Shown here: positions 7,151-12,525 of the stretch, piece after piece
How the letters are laid out: the number at the start of each line of letters is the position of its first letter
Numbering within the stretch: position 1 is the stretch's first letter
Source: Chlamydiota bacterium
Lineage (GTDB): Bacteria; Chlamydiota; Chlamydiia; Chlamydiales; Rhabdochlamydiaceae
Length of the DNA: 12,525 bases
Assembly: GCA_011065235.1 (NCBI GenBank)
Contig: JAAKFB010000030.1
Coordinates: forward strand, 1 to 12,525
Direction of reading: 5' to 3'
Program-made: the position numbers and the translations under genes
The notes under the pieces: generated by a model
The model's database searches: none
What the model saw: only the letters and a program-made list of their open reading frames with translations
What the model was told of the DNA's origin: nothing

Positions 7151-7780
7151 ATGGAAAAGTTGAAGAAGCATCTTTTTGACACCAAAGTCCCACGTGATGT
7201 TTCGACAGCACGAGAATCTTTGGAGGTTAAAGCCAAAACGTATTACTCCAATGAAGCATTAAATCCTCGTCCAAAACGAGGGCGTCCTCCTAAGCAGGTG
7301 GCTAAAGTAGAACTCGAGCCTCAGATGACCATCGATATCTATACGACTGTATCCCCTGCCGCACGTCATTTTCTCTATGTTCCAGAAATTACCAGTTCGT
7401 CAGAGGTTACATTCTCTGCCCGTTACGATTCAGAAGCAGAATTGCTGGCTAGCTTGCGCGGAAGTTCCCGTGTCAAAGTGGACGAAAGACTGCAAGCTCT
7501 TTCCGAGCGTTTGGAGTCGTTGCGGCATATCTCATCGCGTTTGTCCGACCTTAAAGAACTCGGACCCGAAGCGGAAGAAAAGGTCATTCGTGCAGATGTG
7601 AGGGCTGGAGAGCCTGAAAAGAAAGAGGAGAAAAAAGGGATCATGGATGTGGTCAAAGGATTCTTGCCGAAGAAACGGGAAAAACCTAAACCCAAAGAAG
7701 GCGAAGAAGCTGCGCTGCCAAAAGTCCGTGCGATAAAGACAGTTACTCCGATCAAGCGGAAAAAGGGGAAGAAATCATGA
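7151..7780 (+). CDS. UPF0158 family protein (CT429 type), C-terminal part with AT-hook-like motif and Lys-rich tail
   Basis: This is the first ATG after the in-frame TAA, but it is probably not a natural start. There is no Shine-Dalgarno, and 51 family-like codons between the TAA and this ATG (FLEFIYDHLTELEKWQQFY, then RIIEWLRNHQILFVFEEDLD) would go untranslated. A TTG directly upstream (7148) is an alternative. From the ATG the protein has 209 residues. KRGRPPK at 42-48, followed by more basic residues, resembles an AT-hook that binds the DNA minor groove. A helical, Leu/Arg-rich stretch at about 105-145 is followed by a tail (about 148-209) dominated by Lys and Glu, ending KRKKGKKS. The stop overlaps the start of the E1 gene (ATGA), implying coupling. 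DNA or nucleoid binding is inferred from composition only. Confidence 0.72.
   Translation: MEKLKKHLFDTKVPRDVSTARESLEVKAKTYYSNEALNPRPKRGRPPKQVAKVELEPQMTIDIYTTVSPAARHFLYVPEITSSSEVTFSARYDSEAELLASLRGSSRVKVDERLQALSERLESLRHISSRLSDLKELGPEAEEKVIRADVRAGEPEKKEEKKGIMDVVKGFLPKKREKPKPKEGEEAALPKVRAIKTVTPIKRKKGKKS
7274..7294 (+). other. AT-hook-like motif coding segment (KRGRPPK)
   Basis: Lys-Arg-Gly-Arg-Pro-Pro-Lys has the Arg-Gly-Arg-Pro core of AT-hook peptides, which lie in the minor groove of AT-rich DNA. It is preceded by NPRP and followed by QVAK, an extended proline/basic stretch with no predicted fold. The motif is visible; DNA binding is not shown. Confidence 0.5.
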
Positions 7781-9807
7781 CTCTGGCAGCATCCTCTTCC
7801 ACTGTTGGAAAGGAAAAATGTCTTAAAACCCTTGAGGCTATGTATCTCACCCGTTTTTTGGATGAGAAGATGACCAAACTTGCCCGCCAGAATAAGGGGG
7901 GAACCTTTCACCTGTCGAGTCTCGGACATGAGATGATCGGCACTCAGTGTGGTCTAGCTCTCGAAGCGGGACGCGATTGGGGACTTCCCTACTACCGCGA
8001 CCGTGCATTTGCTGTGGGCTTCGGTGTGGATCTTAAAGAGATGCTCGCCGCCTTTTTAGCCCGCGGGATCCCCTTTCATTCGGGGGGACGGATGATGCCC
8101 GAGCATTATACGCACAAAGAAATGCACATCCCCTGCCAGTCGAGTGTTGTGGGCTCTCAGTTTTTACAAGCAGTCGGCGTGGCGAAAGGGATCCAGCTTC
8201 AAGACCGTGACGAGGTGGTTTATGTCTCTGGAGGAGATGGTTCCACATCGCAAGGCGATTTTCACGAAGCGCTCAATTTTTCGTGCATTCACAAACTTCC
8301 GCTCATTTTTGTCATTCAAGACAATGGATGGGCGATTTCCGTTCCTATTGAAGAGCAAACAGCAGGTGGGACCATTGCAAAAATGGCCCGAGGTTATGAA
8401 GGACTCTCCGTCCATGAGGTCGATGGGTGCGATTTTGAAGCCGTGTCGACAGCTCTTACCTCATCGGTTTCCAAAGCACGTGGAAAAGAAGGCCCGAGTT
8501 TGATCGTGGCAAAAATCCCACGACTGGGCGCACATAGCAGTAGTGACGATCCTAAAAAGTACAAAGAAACGGATGCGCACGAAGAAGACAAGCAGCGCGA
8601 TCCCATTCCCCGTTTTGAAGCGTGGCTGCAGGAGAAAGGGCTCTTTTTAGAAAGTGAATTCGAAGCGCTCCGCAGTAAAGCCTTTCAACGGGTCGAAGAT
8701 GCCGCAGATGAAGCAGAAAAAGAACCCTTCCCAACACCAGAATCTTGCTCTACGAAAGTCTTCAAGGACGTTCCTCAGGAAGATACTCCCGAAAAAGAAG
8801 AGGCTGACACATCAGAGGCCATTGTGATGGTCGATGCACTCAATGAAGCTCTCAAAGAAGAGATGGAACGCGACGCCGGCATTGTAGTCTTTGGACAAGA
8901 TGTTGCCCGTGGAAAAGGGGGGGTCTTCGGCGTGACGCGCGAGCTCACCACCCTTTTTGGTGAAAACCGCTGTTTCAACACTCCTCTTGCCGAGTCGACT
9001 ATTGTCGGGATGACTCTGGGACTTTCTCTTGTCGAACCACTAAGGCCTGTTGCTGAAGTGCAGTTTGCCGATTATATTTGGACCGGCATCAATCAACTCT
9101 TCAACGAGCTCTCGTCCTATCATTACCGTTCTAACGGTGAGTGGAATTGTCCCGCAGTGATTCGGATGCCCTATGGAGGTTACATTCAGGGCGGGCCCTA
9201 TCACTCGCAGAGCATTGAAGCCTTTTTGGCACACTGCCCCGGACTCAAAATCGTGATTCCAAGTAATGCAGCAGATGCGAAACGCCTCCTCAAATCGGCC
9301 ATACGCGATCCCAATCCAGTGATTTTCCTCGAGCACAAAGGACTCTATCGTCAACGGGTCTTCTGTGCGCGCAAGCTCCCTGCAAAAGAGGAAACCCTTC
9401 CTCTTGGCAAAGCCAATATCGTCCGCGAAGGGTCCGATGTGACCTTTGTCGGATGGGGAATGATGATTTTCATGGTAGTTGATGTCGCAGAAAAACTCGC
9501 CCGTGAAGGGATTTCTGTGGAAATCATCGATCTGCGCACGATTGTCCCTCTCGATGAAGAAGCTATTGCCAAATCGGTTCGCAAAACTGGAAAACTCCTC
9601 ATCGCGCACGAGGCTCCTTCCAACTGTGGATTTGGAGCAGAAATTGCGGCACGCATTTCAGAAAAAGAGTTTCCCTATCTCGATGCGCCGATCATGCGCG
9701 TGACAGGTGCTGATTGTCCGGTTCCTTACAGTGCAGTTCTCGAAGATGCTGTGTTGCCACAGCCTCAGGATTTGCAGCGCGCTTTGCGCAATCTCGCGGC
9801 GTTCTGA
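7777..9807 (+). CDS. 2-oxo acid dehydrogenase E1 component, alpha/beta fusion (CT340 type)
   Basis: This 676-residue thiamine-diphosphate enzyme decarboxylates a 2-oxo acid (branched-chain or pyruvate) and passes the acyl group to the E2 lipoyl domain. Residues 1 to about 310 are the alpha half: GTFHLSSLGHE (42-52), YYRDRAF (72-78), and the ThDP/Mg motif GDGS (153-156) ending at QDN (181-183), where NN is usual. An acidic, Pro/Glu-rich linker (about 310-348) joins the beta half, which has FGQDVARGKGGVFGVT, the catalytic-Glu region TPLAEST and GGPYHSQS. Most bacteria encode alpha and beta separately; the single chain is known from chlamydiae. The length fits. A purine-rich AGGGGAAG precedes the ATG, which overlaps the upstream TGA. 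Oxoisovalerate versus pyruvate cannot be decided here, and no E2 or E3 gene is in the window. Confidence 0.94.
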   Translation: MTLAASSSTVGKEKCLKTLEAMYLTRFLDEKMTKLARQNKGGTFHLSSLGHEMIGTQCGLALEAGRDWGLPYYRDRAFAVGFGVDLKEMLAAFLARGIPFHSGGRMMPEHYTHKEMHIPCQSSVVGSQFLQAVGVAKGIQLQDRDEVVYVSGGDGSTSQGDFHEALNFSCIHKLPLIFVIQDNGWAISVPIEEQTAGGTIAKMARGYEGLSVHEVDGCDFEAVSTALTSSVSKARGKEGPSLIVAKIPRLGAHSSSDDPKKYKETDAHEEDKQRDPIPRFEAWLQEKGLFLESEFEALRSKAFQRVEDAADEAEKEPFPTPESCSTKVFKDVPQEDTPEKEEADTSEAIVMVDALNEALKEEMERDAGIVVFGQDVARGKGGVFGVTRELTTLFGENRCFNTPLAESTIVGMTLGLSLVEPLRPVAEVQFADYIWTGINQLFNELSSYHYRSNGEWNCPAVIRMPYGGYIQGGPYHSQSIEAFLAHCPGLKIVIPSNAADAKRLLKSAIRDPNPVIFLEHKGLYRQRVFCARKLPAKEETLPLGKANIVREGSDVTFVGWGMMIFMVVDVAEKLAREGISVEIIDLRTIVPLDEEAIAKSVRKTGKLLIAHEAPSNCGFGAEIAARISEKEFPYLDAPIMRVTGADCPVPYSAVLEDAVLPQPQDLQRALRNLAAF

Positions 9808-10082
9808 CGACGGTTCTTGAAAGACTTTGCGTATTCCACGACCTTTTTTTCGATCGTTTCTTTCCGAATGGAATCAAGTGTTAGTTTCTTTTTGTCCATT
9901 GCCAAAAGGGATTGACGATGCATCAAACGGGCGAGAAGGCTTTCTTGCGCAGCTCCAAGCGCATCCAGTTCGTGTGAAAACGCATGATTGGATTTTGCAG
10001 CCTTTAATGCTTCTGCATTTTCAACTAGTTGTTCTAGCGTGGCATCTACATCTGCCAAAAGTTCTTCGCTTGAATCATTCAT
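9765..10082 (-). CDS. Small hypothetical charged helical protein
   Basis: I do not recognise this 105-residue protein. It is predicted to be all-helical. The N-terminal half is acidic and Leu/Ala-rich (ELLADVDATLEQLVENAEAL) with heptad-like spacing that could form a coiled coil. The C-terminal third is strongly basic (KSFKNRRQNAARLRKARCKS), a possible nucleic-acid-binding tail. There is no membrane helix or signal peptide. Its last 43 bp lie antisense to the 3' end of the E1 fusion gene. A near-perfect sigma-70-type promoter directly upstream supports it as a real gene. It is divergent from the MBL hydrolase gene with an 84-bp gap. Confidence 0.68.
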   Translation of the reverse strand: MNDSSEELLADVDATLEQLVENAEALKAAKSNHAFSHELDALGAAQESLLARLMHRQSLLAMDKKKLTLDSIRKETIEKKVVEYAKSFKNRRQNAARLRKARCKS

Positions 10083-10092
10083 CTATCTATAT

Positions 10093-10122
10093 ATTATAAA
10101 AAATGATTTTTTATTTTGTCAA
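10093..10122 (-). promoter_or_regulatory. Consensus promoter TTGACA-N18-TATAAT for the small minus-strand gene
   Basis: On the minus strand TTGACA occupies 10117-10122 and TATAAT 10093-10098, an 18-bp spacing, both exact matches to the housekeeping consensus. Transcription would start near 10086, only about 4 nt before the ATG, so the transcript may be leaderless. No Shine-Dalgarno is visible. Confidence 0.65.
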
Positions 10123-10166
10123 ATAATACTTGCAGATATTTCGAATAGTTGTTACAAACATTAGCT

Positions 10167-10934
10167 ATGTTTTGTCCACTTGCATCCGGTTCAAAAGGAA
10201 ACGCGCTTTACATTGGAACGCGTCACACAAAAGTTCTGATCGATGCAGGCATTTCAACGCGCATGCTCATAAAAAAGCTCTCAGAGATCAATGTCGACCT
10301 ATCTGACATCGATGCAATTGTCGTCACGCATGAACACACCGATCACATTCGGGGTATTGCAAAACTCGGTTGCAAAATGGGTTTTCCCGTGTTTGCAAAC
10401 AGCGAAACTGCGCGTGCAATTTATGAATCAATTGGCGATGCGCCCAAGTTCAAAATTTTTTCCACTGGCGAGAAATTTGAGTTTGGAGATTTAGAATTTG
10501 ATCCTTTCAGCATCCAACACGACGCGATGGATCCCGTTGGCTTTACGATCCAAACGGGTTCGGTCAAAATCGGCATTTGTGCAGACCTCGGTTTTGCCAC
10601 GACGCTCGTCACTAGCAAACTGCAAAAATGCGATTATCTCTATCTCGAGGCGAATCACCAAGTTGAAATGGTGCACGCTTGTCCTAGGCCACCTGTCTAC
10701 AAACAGCGCGTGCTCAGTCGGCTTGGGCATCTTTCCAATGTGCAAAGTGCGGAGCTTCTGCAAGCACTTTTGCATCCCAAGCTGAAGCACGTGCACCTGG
10801 CGCATCTCTCTGGTGAGTGTAATTCTCCGGAACTTGCAAAGAAGGTGATCCAAGAGATGCTCGATGCGCAAAAAGCCTCTGTCGAAGTCTCCATTGCGCA
10901 TCAAAATGAAGTGAGCCGGAAGGTGATTCTGTGA
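10167..10934 (+). CDS. MBL-fold metallohydrolase, YycJ/WalJ family
   Basis: This 255-residue cytosolic hydrolase begins MFCPLASGSKGNALYIG, the characteristic YycJ/WalJ start, so I chose this ATG over a TTG six codons earlier. The metal-binding motif THEHTDH follows at about 57-63, with further conserved points HDAMDPVGFTI, the aspartate in CADLGF, EANH and a late HLSGECNSPELA. YycJ-type proteins are binuclear metal enzymes, reported as exonucleases or as linked to cell-wall and DNA metabolism; the exact role here is unknown. The length is normal. There is no strong Shine-Dalgarno. Its TGA overlaps the GTG start of the carbonic anhydrase, so the two are very likely one transcript. Confidence 0.9.
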   Translation: MFCPLASGSKGNALYIGTRHTKVLIDAGISTRMLIKKLSEINVDLSDIDAIVVTHEHTDHIRGIAKLGCKMGFPVFANSETARAIYESIGDAPKFKIFSTGEKFEFGDLEFDPFSIQHDAMDPVGFTIQTGSVKIGICADLGFATTLVTSKLQKCDYLYLEANHQVEMVHACPRPPVYKQRVLSRLGHLSNVQSAELLQALLHPKLKHVHLAHLSGECNSPELAKKVIQEMLDAQKASVEVSIAHQNEVSRKVIL

Positions 10935-11578
10935 GAAAACTGATTCAAGGAATTGTTGAATTTAGAAAAAGCCTAACAGAAGAGCAAAAAGCTCTCTTCA
11001 AAAAACTTGCGTCTGGACAGCGGCCCGATACCCTCGTTATTGGCTGTTCGGATAGTCGCATCGTCCCCAATCTCGTAGCTTCTACCGATCCTGGGGACAT
11101 GTTCGTTCTACGGAACCTTGGCAATCTCATGCCTCCTGCTGATGCACAAGAAAATAGTGCTCCCGCAGCGATGGAATTTTCGGTTCTGTCCTTAAATGTC
11201 TCCGATATCATCATCTGTGGGCATTCGGAATGTGGCGCTATGCAAGCCCTAGCTGAAGGGACTGCGTGTCCTCATCTCAAGTCTTGGCTCCAATATGGAG
11301 AAGAGGCCTTAAATAAGGTGAGAGAAGGAATAACCCTCGACTCCACTTTGTCAGAGCATAATCAACTCTCTCAAGTCAATGTCCTCCAACAAATGGAGCA
11401 TGTCAAAAGTTACGCATTCATCCGCGAGCGATTAGAGAAAAAGCAGCTACGCGTTCACGGATTGTGGTTTGATATTGCTAAGGCTGATGTTTATTGCTAT
11501 GAAAAAAGCCAAGATCGCTTCGTGCTCATTGATGAGAAAGAAGCGCAGCAGATTTTGAATAGGATCATCGTAACTTAA
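10931..11578 (+). CDS. Beta-class carbonic anhydrase
   Basis: This 215-residue zinc enzyme interconverts CO2 and bicarbonate in the cytosol. Zinc ligands are visible as Cys39 and Asp41 in CSDSR (39-43) and as His98 and Cys101 in GHSECGA (98-103). The Asp41-Arg43 pair is the catalytic dyad, and NLGNLMPP and DIIICGH complete the family pattern. The full length is typical. The start is a GTG with GGAAGG at 10918-10923, spaced 7 nt, and it overlaps the upstream TGA. No hydrophobic leader is present. Supplying bicarbonate for carboxylases or fatty acid synthesis is the usual role; why it is coupled to a YycJ-type hydrolase is unclear. The stop codon overlaps the stop of the convergent unknown gene. 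Confidence 0.94.
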   Translation: MRKLIQGIVEFRKSLTEEQKALFKKLASGQRPDTLVIGCSDSRIVPNLVASTDPGDMFVLRNLGNLMPPADAQENSAPAAMEFSVLSLNVSDIIICGHSECGAMQALAEGTACPHLKSWLQYGEEALNKVREGITLDSTLSEHNQLSQVNVLQQMEHVKSYAFIRERLEKKQLRVHGLWFDIAKADVYCYEKSQDRFVLIDEKEAQQILNRIIVT

Positions 11579-12117
11579 GTTTGGCTTGCTAACCGCAAAT
11601 ATTTCGGCGTTTGATCAGACTCTGTTTTTAAATTTACTTCTATAGTTTGTCTTTTTAAAAGGTTTCCTATTTTTATTAACTGGTCTTTAAATCTTCCTGA
11701 ATGAAATAGTGATGAACAGAATTTTCCATTAATCCATTGAACTTTAGATGAGGTCCAGTAATTCACTCCGGGTTTTTTATAAATGACTTCTATGAGTTCA
11801 ATGATATTTTTCTTATTTTGATCTAGAACTTCAACGCGCATGGCGATAAAAGCGCACATACTATCATCCATTCCAGCAATAGCTCCTTGACCTTTAAAAT
11901 GAGAAGATTGGAGCCCATTATAGAAAAATTCAGCAGGGACGTCTTTTAAGTTGAGTTCATCTGTTGAGGCCTTTGGCAAGTTACAGAGGATGTCCATACC
12001 TATCGTTTCAGCGAACTCTTTTCCATAAACCCCTTCTATTTTTTCTTTTTTAAAGGTGATAGAGTTTTGTATTGCTTCTTGCATAAATTGATATGTCGTT
12101 CCGGGAGTAGGTATCAT
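11575..12117 (-). CDS. Hypothetical protein, AT-rich, lineage-specific
   Basis: I do not recognise this 180-residue protein. It is soluble and mixed alpha/beta in appearance, with no membrane helix, signal peptide or known catalytic motif. Recognisable blocks are TPGTTYQFMQEAIQNS near the start, GQGAIAGMDDSMCAFIAMRV mid-protein, and a basic/aromatic stretch KVQWINGKFCSSLFHSGRF. I chose the ATG beginning MIPTPGTTY because AAGGA sits 7 nt before it. An ATG two codons earlier is too close to that site, and a TTG seven codons upstream is also possible. A promoter is predicted upstream. Codon use is much more AT-rich than its neighbours. Its TAA overlaps the carbonic anhydrase TAA tail to tail. 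It might be an accessory or host-interaction gene, but nothing in the sequence proves this. Confidence 0.68.
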   Translation of the reverse strand: MIPTPGTTYQFMQEAIQNSITFKKEKIEGVYGKEFAETIGMDILCNLPKASTDELNLKDVPAEFFYNGLQSSHFKGQGAIAGMDDSMCAFIAMRVEVLDQNKKNIIELIEVIYKKPGVNYWTSSKVQWINGKFCSSLFHSGRFKDQLIKIGNLLKRQTIEVNLKTESDQTPKYLRLASQT

Positions 12118-12170
12118 AAACATTTCCTTTTTTGACAATTTATCAATGATAATAAATTATTTTTTATAAA

Positions 12171-12199
12171 ATAATATCAGTTTGGTTGAAATATTTCAA
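12171..12199 (-). promoter_or_regulatory. Predicted promoter with a 14-bp palindrome over the -35
   Basis: On the minus strand TTGAAA (12194-12199), a 17-bp spacer and TATTAT (12171-12176) form a plausible housekeeping promoter for the AT-rich unknown gene, giving a leader of about 47 nt. TTGAAATATTTCAA at 12186-12199 is a perfect palindrome covering the -35, so a repressor site is possible. Confidence 0.4.
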
Positions 12200-12212
12200 T
12201 AAGTTACATTTG

Positions 12213-12525
12213 TTAAATAAGAACTTTCATGCCGTCGAATGCCATTTGAACTTGGCAGTGGAGATTACACTCGCTGATGATGTCCTTATGGAGCTGGAGT
12301 TTGTCGAGGAGATCTTCATCGGTGTGCTTGGGGTCGTGGTGGGTGACGATCCATTCTTTGATCTCGGCATATTTGCAGAGAACGGCCGCATTGGAGATCG
12401 ACGAGTGCCCCCATCCGACGCGGCGTTGATACTCGAGAGGGGTGTATTGGGCTTCGTGAACGAGGATGTCGCAGCTTTTGCAAAAATTGATAATGCTTTG
12501 ATGGGGTTTGATCAGGGAACGGTAT
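12213..12525 (-). CDS. MBL-fold metallohydrolase, C-terminal part, 5' end outside the window
   Basis: The minus strand is open from the right edge to a TAA, giving 103 residues of the C-terminus. DILVHEAQYTPLEYQRRVGW, then GHSSISNAA and a late THHDPKHTDEDLL, are typical of the last third of MBL-fold hydrolases related to PhnP and cyclic-nucleotide-type phosphodiesterases. There the H in VHEA, the GHSS serine/histidine pair and the HHDP histidines lie around the binuclear metal site. The N-terminal HxHxDH motif would be beyond the edge. Codon use is C-ending, like the metal ATPase. The substrate is unknown. It is a different subfamily from the YycJ-type gene 1.3 kb away. Confidence 0.82.
   Translation of the reverse strand, partial: YRSLIKPHQSIINFCKSCDILVHEAQYTPLEYQRRVGWGHSSISNAAVLCKYAEIKEWIVTHHDPKHTDEDLLDKLQLHKDIISECNLHCQVQMAFDGMKVLI

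Noticed and set aside
7423..7929. Minus-strand frame of 168 codons across the UPF0158 C-terminus and E1 start
   Set aside because: Antisense shadow of Lys/Glu-rich coding sequence, with no family-like features.
9040..9609. Minus-strand frame of 189 codons inside the E1 beta half
   Set aside because: Antisense to a well-conserved enzyme region, with no promoter or ribosome site seen.
1..12525. tRNA, rRNA, CRISPR array, complete transposase, riboswitch
   Set aside because: I saw no cloverleaf-like segments, no regularly spaced direct repeats, no transposase-like protein, and no recognisable riboswitch leader.

Overview
The window looks like a chromosomal segment from a member of the Chlamydiota, probably one of the environmental, Parachlamydia-related lineages. 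The strongest clues are a minus-strand operon of serS, a CT728-type membrane protein gene and a heavy-metal P-type ATPase gene (the CT729-CT728-CT727 order I remember from Chlamydia), a UPF0158 protein of the CT429 type, and a single-chain 2-oxo acid dehydrogenase E1 alpha/beta fusion of the CT340 type. These family matches come from reading motifs by eye and from memory; no database search was possible.

Layout. Positions 1-3872 (minus) hold serS, a VIT1/CCC1-related membrane protein and a P1B-type metal ATPase cut by the left edge. Both internal junctions are ATGA start/stop overlaps, so the three are very likely co-transcribed and translationally coupled. Positions 3921-4731 (minus) hold a HicA/HicB toxin-antitoxin locus. 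The hicB antitoxin is intact, but hicA is split by a 165-bp, almost fully palindromic element with 17-bp perfect terminal inverted repeats. A 22-bp palindrome just upstream of hicA is a likely HicB operator. A single-span membrane protein gene of unknown function (minus) and a divergent 12-TM MFS transporter (plus) follow.

Positions 6665-9807 (plus) hold the UPF0158 gene and the E1 fusion gene, joined by an ATGA overlap. The UPF0158 reading frame is interrupted by one in-frame TAA. The frame stays open and family-like on both sides, so this is a point nonsense mutation, a sequencing error, or (less likely) a read-through site. The C-terminal part carries an AT-hook-like KRGRPPK and a lysine-rich tail. 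A small minus-strand gene overlaps the 3' end of the E1 gene and has a consensus promoter so close to its ATG that the mRNA may be leaderless.

Positions 10167-11578 (plus) hold a YycJ/WalJ-type metallo-beta-lactamase-fold hydrolase overlapping a beta-class carbonic anhydrase that starts with GTG. A convergent unknown gene meets the carbonic anhydrase with overlapping stop codons. The C-terminal part of a second MBL-fold hydrolase runs off the right edge.

Base composition is patchy. The metal ATPase and the right-edge MBL gene favour C/G-ending codons (CTC, ATC, GCC), while the hic locus and the unknown gene near 11.6-12.1 kb are clearly AT-rich, which suggests acquired or fast-evolving islands. 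I found no tRNA, rRNA, CRISPR array or complete transposase gene. The most distinctive observations are the element-split hicA, the single in-frame stop in the UPF0158 gene, and the pairing of a VIT1-like protein with an SPC-type metal ATPase.
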